A stretch of 30,689 nt of DNA from contig CALCBQ010000043.1 of NCBI GenBank assembly GCA_937897215.1, positions 1-30,689 of the forward strand, given 5' to 3'. The notes under the pieces are model-generated. The model had not been told where the DNA came from, searched no databases, and worked only from the letters and a program-made list of their open reading frames with translations. The translations under genes were made by a program, and so were the position numbers. Source of the DNA: an uncultured Clostridia bacterium. Lineage in GTDB: Bacteria; Bacillota; Clostridia; Oscillospirales; Acutalibacteraceae. This document shows, one piece after another, positions 1 through 6,940 of the stretch (positions are counted from its first letter, which is position 1; each line of letters starts with the position of its first letter).

Positions 1-485
1 AAACGGATTGCCTCATAAGATGCTACAAGCATTCTGCCACGCTTTTTAAGTGTAACAAGGTTGTCTTGTGTATGAACAACTGTTTCAGGAATCTGTGCAC
101 CCTCTGCAACATCTTTAAGTTCTTTTTCGTCGGCAGTAGGTACAGATGCGATTGTTCTGTAATCAAGACCGTTGATGTTTGTCTTTGTTGCGATAATAGA
201 GTCAAGGTTGTTTGCTTCTTCAATACCCTGACGGACTGCGCGAGATACATATTCAGGGAAAAGCACAGCAGAATCAGTAGTTGCGAAGAATTTTTCAACA
301 GCATCACTGCCTGCACCCTTAACTTTAATGTCAAAACGCTTTAACTGACGCTCAAAAGCATCAAGATTCTGTAAAGATGTACCCTTGTAGTTTTCACTTG
401 GGTCGATTTTTTCAAGTTCGTAAAGAAGACCTTTACCTGTACCATAAAGTCCTTTGTCGAGTTTAATTGTTTCAAAATTTGCCAT
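1..485 (-). CDS. Phage major capsid protein, N-terminal part (cut by window edge)
   Basis: This reading frame starts at ATG 485 and runs off the left edge, leaving about 161 residues. It begins MANFETIKLDKGLYGTG. A strong site, AAGGAGG, sits 7 bases before the ATG, and the gene starts 12 bases after the protease/scaffold stop. The visible part has the look of an HK97-fold capsid protein: a charged N-terminal arm, then LFPEYVSRAVRQG, a VAEGAQIP segment and LKKRGRMLVASYEAIR, which resemble the E-loop and N-arm region of phage major capsid proteins. Its place directly after portal and protease/scaffold is the standard order of head genes. The call rests on these patterns and on context; the C-terminal half is not in the window. 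Confidence 0.8.
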   Translation of the reverse strand, partial: MANFETIKLDKGLYGTGKGLLYELEKIDPSENYKGTSLQNLDAFERQLKRFDIKVKGAGSDAVEKFFATTDSAVLFPEYVSRAVRQGIEEANNLDSIIATKTNINGLDYRTIASVPTADEKELKDVAEGAQIPETVVHTQDNLVTLKKRGRMLVASYEAIR

Positions 486-497
486 TATAAATCCTCC

Positions 498-842
498 TTA
501 AAATTTGAACTGACTATCTGAATTGTCAGTTTCTTTTTCTTCTGTATAAAACTGGCTTGCAACAGGAATTACTGTTTCCGCCTTTTTTGATATTGCCTTA
601 TTGAGCGCTTCAAGATTATCTGTTGAAAGGCAGACAAGCATTTCATCAATGCAATCTTCTTTGATTTCGGGAATTGCTAAGGCAAAACCCGACTTGATTT
701 TTGTGCAGAGTGAAAGACGGTATTTTTCGCCGTCTGCACTTTTCTTTTCAAGCCCTTCAATGTAATCAGAAACCTTTTTAAGTTCTTTTTCATTCAAAGT
801 AACAGATTTTTCTTCTTTGAATGACTTCAAAATATTTTCCAT
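498..842 (-). CDS. Nested in-frame scaffold protein (internal start)
   Basis: Codon 203 of the protease gene is an ATG at 842 preceded by AAGGAG with 6 bases of spacing. Translation from it would give a separate protein of 114 residues (MENILKSFKEEKS...) identical to the C-terminal scaffold part. Lambda uses this arrangement for protease C and scaffold Nu3. The ribosome site and the domain boundary coincide, which supports real use, but no expression data are visible here. Confidence 0.5.
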   Translation of the reverse strand: MENILKSFKEEKSVTLNEKELKKVSDYIEGLEKKSADGEKYRLSLCTKIKSGFALAIPEIKEDCIDEMLVCLSTDNLEALNKAISKKAETVIPVASQFYTEEKETDNSDSQFKF

Positions 843-1448
843 AGATTTCTCCTTTTCAAAAGATTTTGTAACACCCGCATTTCTTTGAGCAGGAACTGCC
901 ACAAAAGACCATTCATAAGCATCTGTAATGCCTGTGATTGTTTTATAACAACGATTGCCGTTATATTTGCGACCTGCAATGTGATTACAATGTGATTCTC
1001 CACAAACTGAACATATACGACTATCGCTTGCACAACTGAGGCTCACTTCTTTCTTGATACCGCTTTCAATATCACGAATAAGCGACTCGTTCTTTTCACT
1101 TCGCACAGTGTAGCACCACGCCTTTAAGTAGGTGTATGGTAATCCGTCAATTGTTTTGCGGGAAGCATCTGTAACCAACTGAGTTTTGTATGTGCGAGAA
1201 TTCTGGTCCTCGCTTTTCATACTGTGATTTAGAATTCCTGTTTTGCCTACAAAAAGAGTTTCAAGAGTTTTAAGTGAGTTTTCATCAAATCGTTCAAAAT
1301 CACGGTCAATGTCGTTGTCGCAAAGAATAACACTAAAGCAGAAAACATCATCTTTTGTGAGAGTTTTAAGAGTATGCACATTTATAAGTTTCATATCTTC
1401 GTCAGAAGGAATACCTATTTCATTTTTTGACTGATAGCATTTAATCAT
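498..1448 (-). CDS. Phage prohead protease fused to scaffold domain
   Basis: This 316-residue protein sits between portal and capsid genes, where phages encode the head maturation protease. Residues 1 to about 195 look like a prohead protease of the HK97/U35 type. His75 (GILNH) and Ser138 (EVSLSC) are candidate catalytic residues, and a conserved-looking AYEWSFVAVPAQRNAGV segment closes the domain. An unusual Cys/His cluster (C146, C149, C154, H156) suggests a small zinc site next to the catalytic Ser. Residues 203-316 are charged and probably helical, as expected of a scaffold. The ATG at 1448 overlaps the portal stop by 8 bases and is preceded by GGGAGGTG. The protease call rests on position and motif pattern, so the exact family is uncertain. 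Confidence 0.72.
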   Translation of the reverse strand: MIKCYQSKNEIGIPSDEDMKLINVHTLKTLTKDDVFCFSVILCDNDIDRDFERFDENSLKTLETLFVGKTGILNHSMKSEDQNSRTYKTQLVTDASRKTIDGLPYTYLKAWCYTVRSEKNESLIRDIESGIKKEVSLSCASDSRICSVCGESHCNHIAGRKYNGNRCYKTITGITDAYEWSFVAVPAQRNAGVTKSFEKEKSMENILKSFKEEKSVTLNEKELKKVSDYIEGLEKKSADGEKYRLSLCTKIKSGFALAIPEIKEDCIDEMLVCLSTDNLEALNKAISKKAETVIPVASQFYTEEKETDNSDSQFKF

Positions 1449-2577
1449 TTTTTACACCTCCCAAAAGTGATTTCGCCTGAGCAGAATAAAGCTCTGCCTT
1501 TGCAAGTTCCACTGTATCTTGTAAAGTGATTTCGTCCCAGATTACCTCAACTCCGCTACTGTTACCGCAAAGGCGTAAATACATATTGCAGATTTTCTCA
1601 ATAACGGGAGTGAGAATTCTTCTGTATGCGGTAAGCTCAGTTGTAAGAGCATCTGCTTGTTGTGATGACATTCTTTCAGTTGTGCTCCAGCTAAGTCCTA
1701 ACATAAACGGCGGTACAGAAAGTTTTGCCACAATCTGTTCAAGCATTTGTTTAACAGGGATTTCGCTGTCAAGCACTTGATTATCTGCACCAATTACTTT
1801 AATCTGCACATCGCCCACCGCAACAAAATCTTTAACGCTGTTTTTGTCCATAGCGTTTGCCCATTCAGTTGCAATCTGTGTTGCTCGCTCTTTTGCGTAA
1901 GCCCGGTCAAGCATATCCGAGCCGGGATTGTATGTAACCGCATAACGAAGATTGCCTGCTCTTTCCCAATTCTGACCGATTGAATCAAAAATTCTCATAA
2001 GAATTGATGAAACAAAGGGGAGCCCTTTAAGAACTGAACTACCTGTAATACTGCCTGCCTCAGGGTTGAGTGCAGAATACATTACAAGGTCTTGGTATTT
2101 TACAGGTGTCCCCGTGCTGTTGTCAGGTCGGCAAAGAAGAATTTCGTTGAATTTCTGCGGATTTCGTTTAAGTGAAATACTGCGGATTGGCACATTGTAA
2201 AGAGAATGAATGCCATTTGAATCCATAATAATTTCGCCTGCCGAAGTGCCGTAAGTGAGCAGTTGTTCAAAATAAGTATCAATAAACTTTTGAAGCCCGT
2301 TTCCTACACCACCTACATTTATGTTGCGGATAAAATCATCAAGTTGCGATTGATTTTTACCGTTGTTTGCAACTACTGTAAATCCGCCTGTAAGACGGAC
2401 AATCTTATAAATTGCGGTGTCAATAATAGGGATTGACTCTCGCAACATTTTATAAAATTCAGGGTTGCACACACCTACAGGCGAGTAAGTGCCTAAAATA
2501 TCATAAGGACGGGTGTGAGTTGTTTGCGGAGAAGAAGTACATATCTTTTTCTTTGCCATTTTTGAAAATATTGACAA
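1441..2577 (-). CDS. Phage portal protein
   Basis: This gene encodes the dodecameric ring at the head vertex through which DNA is packaged. The product, from the chosen start, has 378 residues. Typical portal traits are the early RESIPIIDTAIYKIVRLTGG segment, the FEQLLTYGTSAGEI stretch, the central region with VMYSALNPEAGSITGSSVLKG, and late LSVPPFMLGLSWSTTERMSS followed by a helical C-terminus. I chose the TTG at 2577 because AAGGAG lies 9 bases before it. The in-frame ATG at 2559 is too far from that site, and the in-frame codons further upstream lie within terL. The stop overlaps the next gene's start by 8 bases, so translation is probably coupled. Confidence 0.88.
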   Translation of the reverse strand: MSIFSKMAKKKICTSSPQTTHTRPYDILGTYSPVGVCNPEFYKMLRESIPIIDTAIYKIVRLTGGFTVVANNGKNQSQLDDFIRNINVGGVGNGLQKFIDTYFEQLLTYGTSAGEIIMDSNGIHSLYNVPIRSISLKRNPQKFNEILLCRPDNSTGTPVKYQDLVMYSALNPEAGSITGSSVLKGLPFVSSILMRIFDSIGQNWERAGNLRYAVTYNPGSDMLDRAYAKERATQIATEWANAMDKNSVKDFVAVGDVQIKVIGADNQVLDSEIPVKQMLEQIVAKLSVPPFMLGLSWSTTERMSSQQADALTTELTAYRRILTPVIEKICNMYLRLCGNSSGVEVIWDEITLQDTVELAKAELYSAQAKSLLGGVKND

Positions 2578-2596
2578 ACTGATTTTCTCCTTTCTG

Positions 2597-3859
2597 TTAG
2601 TTTCTTTCAACGGATAACGCGAATCCGAATCCGTCAGTTTGTTCAAGAGCCGTAGCCACAAAATAACGAATATCGTCCATTGCGTGGTCATACTCTTTTC
2701 GTGGGGCATCGTGAATGCCGTTTGTGTCCCAGCGGTACATCGAGAATTCGCGTATTGTGTCCGTGCAAGAACTACCTATTAAAATTTCTTTGCATTTCAG
2801 TTTTTCGCTTACCTTACGGATTCCGTCTGTTACATTGTTTTTTGCGGGGATTACGCGAAATTTGCCCTCGCGACGAATACACTCCATAAAGGATGCGGCA
2901 GAAGGGTCAACTATCACGGCTTCAACTCTTTTGTCTCCTGCAAGAGTTACTAATTCGTCATAGTACTCTTTGTCGGTCATCTGAAAACCACGCGCTTTTG
3001 AATCGTGATAAAATTCCCTAAGCCGATACCACACACCTTTATAAAGACCCCACAAGCCGAATGAAGCAGGGTTTACGGTACCGTAGTCGCATGAAATATA
3101 ATACTGACTGCAATTTTTTGGAAGAGTATTTACAATATGTTCCTTTTCGTTGAAAAAAGGATACACAAGTCCGTCAACCGCAACCCATTTGCCAAGCACA
3201 AACCGTTCATAGAATGCACCTGAATAAAGGGATTTGTAGCGGTGGCGGATTTTGTTTGAAAGTGATGGATTATCGTCCATAAGAAAGTGAAGATAAAGAC
3301 AATTCTTTTCTTTTGCTTTCTTTATCCATTCAGTATGAAACCAATGTCGCGGATTTTCAGGGTTGCAGTTAAACCACAGTTTTGAACCGTTTACAGAGCA
3401 TCGCGCCATAGCTTGCTCAACGAATGAGCGTGGCATAAGTGCTACCTCGTCAAGTAAAACTCCGCAAAGTGTCATACCTTGAATAAGAGAAGCCGATGAT
3501 TCATCACGGCCGCCGAAAAGGTAAAATCTGTTGACTTTATTACCGTTTGAAATTTCAATAAAATTACCACTTTTTCTGTCTTTTACTGTAAATCCCATAT
3601 CGCAAAGTAATGGTAGCAGGGGAGTTACTACATTTCTTCTGAGCGATGTTATTGTTTTACCGCAAAGGGCGAACGAGCAGTCAGAAAATCGGTAAAAAGC
3701 CCACAGAATGAACGAAATTGACATACAAACGGTTTTTCCGCTTCTTACAGCACCGTCGCAGATGATAGCATCGTAATCTTTATATGGACTATTCTCGCAC
3801 CACCAGTTAAGCACTGTCAGTTGCTTTTCTGAAAATTCACGGAATTTAATGTCAGCCAC
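2597..3859 (-). CDS. terL: Phage terminase large subunit
   Basis: This is the packaging motor: an N-terminal ATPase and a C-terminal RNase H-like nuclease, in 420 residues from the chosen start. Walker A is GAVRSGKT (residues 36-43), Walker B is VLLDE with D137/E138, and CNP at 165-167 fits the coupling motif. Nuclease acidic residues are D258 in YISCDYG, D318 in VIVDPSAAS, and D391/D395 in DHAMDDIRYF. The chosen start is GTG 3859, which overlaps the terS stop by 8 bases and has GGAG upstream; an ATG at 3922 would overlap terS by 71 bases. Proteins of this kind belong to the PBSX/XtmB-like Terminase_3 group. All key residues are intact, so the gene looks functional. Confidence 0.92.
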   Translation of the reverse strand: MADIKFREFSEKQLTVLNWWCENSPYKDYDAIICDGAVRSGKTVCMSISFILWAFYRFSDCSFALCGKTITSLRRNVVTPLLPLLCDMGFTVKDRKSGNFIEISNGNKVNRFYLFGGRDESSASLIQGMTLCGVLLDEVALMPRSFVEQAMARCSVNGSKLWFNCNPENPRHWFHTEWIKKAKEKNCLYLHFLMDDNPSLSNKIRHRYKSLYSGAFYERFVLGKWVAVDGLVYPFFNEKEHIVNTLPKNCSQYYISCDYGTVNPASFGLWGLYKGVWYRLREFYHDSKARGFQMTDKEYYDELVTLAGDKRVEAVIVDPSAASFMECIRREGKFRVIPAKNNVTDGIRKVSEKLKCKEILIGSSCTDTIREFSMYRWDTNGIHDAPRKEYDHAMDDIRYFVATALEQTDGFGFALSVERN

Positions 3860-4343
3860 AATTTTCACTCTCCGTAAGTTTAGTGGCACTTCTTTCAAGC
3901 GCCTCATAGAAAGATAAAGCACCTGTGTCGTTGCCGCTTTGTGAAATTTCAGAAAGTTTTTCTAATGCTTTAAGTCGGTCAAAGAATTTAATCTCCATAC
4001 CTTTTCCGCAAGTAAACTTAATTTCTGATACATTGAACAAATCAAGAGAATCAATGTCGGGGGTGGTGTCTTGATTTACAGAAAGAATAAGTTTAACTGC
4101 GTCTGCACAAGAGCCGAAAGCAAGGCGTTGAAGTCCTGCTGATATAAGATTTTCGTCAGCGGTAACTTCTTTTTCTAACTCTGTGATTTTCTGACGGATT
4201 TCTTTCTTTGATAAAAGACCTATTGCACGGTATTCGGGTAAGATTTCATACCCTGCGCGGATTGCCGCTTCTTTTGGATTTCGTAGTCGCACATATATAC
4301 GACAAAAATCCAATTCCTTTTTTGTAAGTTTTCGTTCGTTCAT
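3852..4343 (-). CDS. terS: Phage terminase small subunit
   Basis: The 163-residue product matches the XtmA/Terminase_2 style of small terminase subunit, which recognises phage DNA and hands it to TerL. The N-terminus (KLTKKELDFCRIYVRLRNPKEAAIRAGY) reads as the helix-turn-helix of this family, followed by an LLSKKEIRQKITELEKE helix. The C-terminus carries an FDRLKALEKLSE helix, common before the oligomerisation region. The start ATG at 4343 has a near-ideal AAGGAGGT 4 bases upstream. The stop overlaps the start of terL by 8 bases. This is the first visible gene of the head module; no strong sigma-A promoter was seen directly upstream, where a hairpin array and a terminator-like hairpin lie instead. 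Confidence 0.87.
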   Translation of the reverse strand: MNERKLTKKELDFCRIYVRLRNPKEAAIRAGYEILPEYRAIGLLSKKEIRQKITELEKEVTADENLISAGLQRLAFGSCADAVKLILSVNQDTTPDIDSLDLFNVSEIKFTCGKGMEIKFFDRLKALEKLSEISQSGNDTGALSFYEALERSATKLTESENCG

Positions 4344-4359
4344 TTTTACCTCCTTATTA

Positions 4360-4539
4360 GAACGCGTCGCGTTCAGCTAAATTTGACTTTGTCAAGCTAA
4401 ATTCACTTCGTGAGCTAAATGTGCTTCGCACGCTAAATTCTAATAGTATTTAACTTTGCAATTTATTGCAAAAATTAGCTATGAGCGAAGCGAATAATTT
4501 AGCTATCGTTTTAACGATAATTTAGCTTTTCGAAGAAAA
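4360..4539. repeat. Hairpin array with GCTAAAT linkers (4+4 inverted design)
   Basis: Small hairpins of differing sequence are separated by a constant heptamer. The left half has GCTAAAT at 4376-4382, 4396-4402, 4414-4420 and 4432-4438, flanking hairpins GAACGC-GTC-GCGTTC (4360-4374), TTGAC-TTT-GTCAA (4383-4395), TCAC-TTC-GTGA (4403-4413) and GTGC-TTC-GCAC (4421-4431). The right half has the reverse complement ATTTAGC at 4497-4503 and 4520-4526 and one-mismatch versions at 4448-4454 and 4473-4479. Its hairpins are TTTGCAA-TTTA-TTGCAAA (4455-4472), an imperfect one (4480-4496), TATCGTT-TT-AACGATA (4504-4519) and TTTTC-GAA-GAAAA (4527-4539). It lies between the phage module and the MarR operon. 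Function unknown. Confidence 0.85.
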
Positions 4540-4566
4540 ATACTCTCCATAAATAGCGCCAAAATT

Positions 4567-4598
4567 AAAAATCGTCCCACATTTTATGGGACGATTTA
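4567..4598 (-). terminator. Terminator-like hairpin, minus orientation
   Basis: AATCGTCCCA and TGGGACGATT form a stem of about 10 base pairs with a short AT-rich loop. On the minus strand it is followed by a T-rich run (TTTTTAATTTT); on the plus strand only three Ts follow, so it points toward terS. No gene ends just upstream on that strand, so it may end a short divergent RNA or shield the phage module. Confidence 0.6.
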
Positions 4599-4652
4599 CG
4601 AAAAACACTGATTTGTTTACAAAAAGTTCATAATTGAATATAAAAAGTGGGG

Positions 4653-4680
4653 TTGACTTATATAAAAAAGGGTATATAAT
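4653..4680 (+). promoter_or_regulatory. Promoter of the marR-ABC operon
   Basis: A TTGACT -35 box (4653-4658) and a perfect TATAAT -10 box (4675-4680) are 16 bases apart, 60 bases before the marR start. The tandem operator begins 9 bases after the -10 box. Confidence 0.85.
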
Positions 4681-4689
4681 AAAAAACAG

Positions 4690-4716
4690 TTAATCGGTTA
4701 ATTATTAATCGGTTAA
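4690..4716 (+). promoter_or_regulatory. Tandem MarR operator
   Basis: The pseudo-palindrome TTAATCGGTTAA occurs twice, at 4690-4701 and 4705-4716, with centres 15 bases apart. Both copies overlap the expected transcription start, so a bound repressor would block the promoter. That MarR itself binds here is inferred from position and symmetry. Confidence 0.7.
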
Positions 4717-4740
4717 CTATTTTGTAAAGGTAGTGAAAAA

Positions 4741-5190
4741 ATGCTGGAAAAAGTAAAAAAAATAAATAACGCTTTTCACGCTTATCATTGCAATCACAGA
4801 AATATTGTTGATGCAAGATTTCGCGAAAAGGGTATATATTTTGGTCAGCCACCAATACTAAAATATTTAAGTGATAATGAAAATGCAACGCAAAAAGAAA
4901 TTGCAGAATTTTTGCATATTTCTCCGCCATCTGTGGCAACATCACTTAAAAGAATGGAAGAATCAGGTCTTGTTGTGCGTCTTGAAAATAAAAAAGATGC
5001 ACGAAGAAATACTGTAAAACTCACAAAAAAGGGTAAAGAACTTCATTCCTTTGCCGAAAATACTTTTATGCGCATTGACGATATTGCATATAAAGGTTTT
5101 ACAGAAGAAGAAATGGAATTAATGGTAACATTCCTTGAAAGAATGAATAAAAACTTAACTGATTTTGCAAAGGAGGATGAAAATGTTTAA
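4741..5190 (+). CDS. MarR-family transcriptional regulator
   Basis: The 149-residue product has the winged helix-turn-helix of the MarR family: ATQKEIAEFLHISPPSVATSLKRMEESGLVVR (about residues 49-80) is the HTH and the start of the wing, and NKKDARRNTVKLTKKGKEL is the wing with its typical D-R pair. Flanking helices would form the dimer. It starts 60 bases after a strong promoter and behind a weak site (AAAGG, 10 bases before the ATG). It overlaps the first transporter gene by 8 bases. Auto-repression through the tandem operator and relief by a compound exported by the downstream pump is the usual logic for such cassettes; here that is inference from layout. The ligand is unknown. Confidence 0.9.
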   Translation: MLEKVKKINNAFHAYHCNHRNIVDARFREKGIYFGQPPILKYLSDNENATQKEIAEFLHISPPSVATSLKRMEESGLVVRLENKKDARRNTVKLTKKGKELHSFAENTFMRIDDIAYKGFTEEEMELMVTFLERMNKNLTDFAKEDENV

Positions 5191-6940
5191 GTTATTGAGA
5201 TACGCAAAAAAATATATAGTTCCTGCAATAATTTCTCCTATATTTATGATTGGCGAAGTTATACTTGAGCTTATGATTCCTCTTGTAATGGCAGACATTG
5301 TGAATCTTATTCAGACTGAAGGCTTTGGCGACGATAGCTTTAATCAGATGTTACGCTACGGAGTTCGTATGCTTATATATGCATTAGGCTCACTTTGTTG
5401 TGGTACAATAGCGGCTCGTGCGGCAGCGGTTGCAGGTATGGGCTTTGGTGCAAAGCTTCGTGAAAATATGATGGATAAAATCCAGACCTTCTCATTCTCA
5501 AATATTGACAAATTCTCAACTGCATCACTTATTACCCGACTTACAACTGATGTAAACAGTGTGCAGAATACTTTTGTTATGATGATTAGAATGCTTTTCC
5601 GCTCGCCTGTGCAATTTGTTGTGGCACTTGTGTTTACAATCAGAATGAGTAAAGAGGTGTCTTCTGCATTTTTGGTATCTCTTCCACTTATTGCAATTAT
5701 TCTTATAATTTTCGCACCTATCGCACTTAAGCGATTTAAGAAGCTTCTTGAAATGTTTGACGGATTCAACGCGTCAATTCAAGAAAATCTTACTAATATA
5801 AGAGTTGTAAAAGCTTTTGTTCGTTCTGATTATGAAAAGGACAAATTCAAAAAAGCAAATGACAATCTTTTTGATGCAGCAATTTTTGCTGAAAAACTTA
5901 TGATTTTAGGTCAGCCTACATTTATGACGATTATGTATGGCACAATCCTTGCAATCCTTTATATTGCAGCAAAATGTATTTCTGCAGAAACTCTTGATAT
6001 AGGTAACTTTACTGCAGTTTACACTTATGTAATGCAGATTTTAATGAGTTTCTTAATGGTTATTTTCCTTATAATGCAGTTCTTTATGTCGCAAGCAAGT
6101 GCAAAGCGTATTAACGAGGTTATTAACGAAGTCCCTGATATAAGAGACGATACAGCAACACAAACAGTTGTAAAAGATGGCTCTATTGAGTTTAAGAATG
6201 TAACATTTAAATATGATGGAGCTAATAATCCTGTAATCAAAAATGCCGATTTCAGAATTGAAAGTGGCGAAATGGTTGGTATTATCGGTGCAACAGGTAG
6301 TGCAAAAACAAGTCTTGTACAGTTAATTCCAAGACTTTATGATGTTACTGACGGTGTAGTTTCAGTTGGTGGCGTTAATGTTAAAGACTACAAAATCCAC
6401 GCACTTCGTGAAGAAGTAAGTATGGTATTACAGAAAAATGTGCTTTTCTCAGGCTCAATTGCAGATAATCTTCGTTGGGGTAACAAAAATGCGACTGATG
6501 AAGAATTAGTTGAGGCTTGTAAAATTGCAGATGCTCACGAATTTATTTCTTCGTTCCCTGACGGCTATAATACAGATTTAAGTCAGGGTGGTTCGAATGT
6601 TTCAGGTGGTCAAAAACAAAGACTTTGTATTGCACGTGCAATTCTTAAAAAGCCGAAAATCCTTATTCTTGATGACTCAACAAGTGCAGTTGACACATTT
6701 ACAGATTCAAAAATCCGTAAAGGACTTCGCGAGTGTATTCCGTCAACTACAAAAATCATTATTGCTCAACGAATTTCATCGGTTAAAGATTGTGATAAGA
6801 TTATTATTCTTGAAAATGGTAGAATTAACGATATAGGCACTCACAATGAGTTGTTAGAGCGCAACGAGATTTATAAAGATATTTACGACTCTCAACAAAA
6901 GGGTGGAGACGATTTCGACTTGCAAGGAGGTGGCAACTGA
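5183..6940 (+). CDS. Heterodimeric ABC exporter, degenerate-site half
   Basis: This is a 585-residue half-transporter with six membrane segments in residues 1-310 and a nucleotide-binding domain after about 330. Its own ATP motifs are altered: Walker A reads GATGSAKT (residues 369-376, the Gly before Lys replaced by Ala), the catalytic Glu after Walker B is Asp498 (ILILDD), and the switch His is Gln529 (IIAQR). Its signature VSGGQ is intact. In heterodimeric exporters such as TM287/288 or BmrCD, one subunit loses catalytic residues in this way while its signature serves the partner's active site. The start at ATG 5183 has AGGAGG 6 bases upstream; an ATG at 5177 lies inside that spacer. It probably exports drugs or toxic metabolites with the next gene. 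Confidence 0.9.
   Translation: MFKLLRYAKKYIVPAIISPIFMIGEVILELMIPLVMADIVNLIQTEGFGDDSFNQMLRYGVRMLIYALGSLCCGTIAARAAAVAGMGFGAKLRENMMDKIQTFSFSNIDKFSTASLITRLTTDVNSVQNTFVMMIRMLFRSPVQFVVALVFTIRMSKEVSSAFLVSLPLIAIILIIFAPIALKRFKKLLEMFDGFNASIQENLTNIRVVKAFVRSDYEKDKFKKANDNLFDAAIFAEKLMILGQPTFMTIMYGTILAILYIAAKCISAETLDIGNFTAVYTYVMQILMSFLMVIFLIMQFFMSQASAKRINEVINEVPDIRDDTATQTVVKDGSIEFKNVTFKYDGANNPVIKNADFRIESGEMVGIIGATGSAKTSLVQLIPRLYDVTDGVVSVGGVNVKDYKIHALREEVSMVLQKNVLFSGSIADNLRWGNKNATDEELVEACKIADAHEFISSFPDGYNTDLSQGGSNVSGGQKQRLCIARAILKKPKILILDDSTSAVDTFTDSKIRKGLRECIPSTTKIIIAQRISSVKDCDKIIILENGRINDIGTHNELLERNEIYKDIYDSQQKGGDDFDLQGGGN

Noticed and set aside
2559..2709. Longer start for the portal protein (ATG-like position 2709) or the ATG at 2559
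   Set aside because: The long form would overlap terL by over 110 bases and its extra residues look unlike a portal. The ATG at 2559 is too far from the only good ribosome site, which fits the TTG at 2577.
4360..4539. CRISPR array
   Set aside because: The repeated unit is only 7 bases, it changes orientation midway, and the variable parts are self-complementary hairpins of 11-18 bases. No cas genes are present.
5183..6940. First transporter half as a decaying pseudogene because of its altered ATP motifs
   Set aside because: The frame is full length and coupled to its neighbours. The pattern of lost residues complements the partner, as in known heterodimeric exporters.
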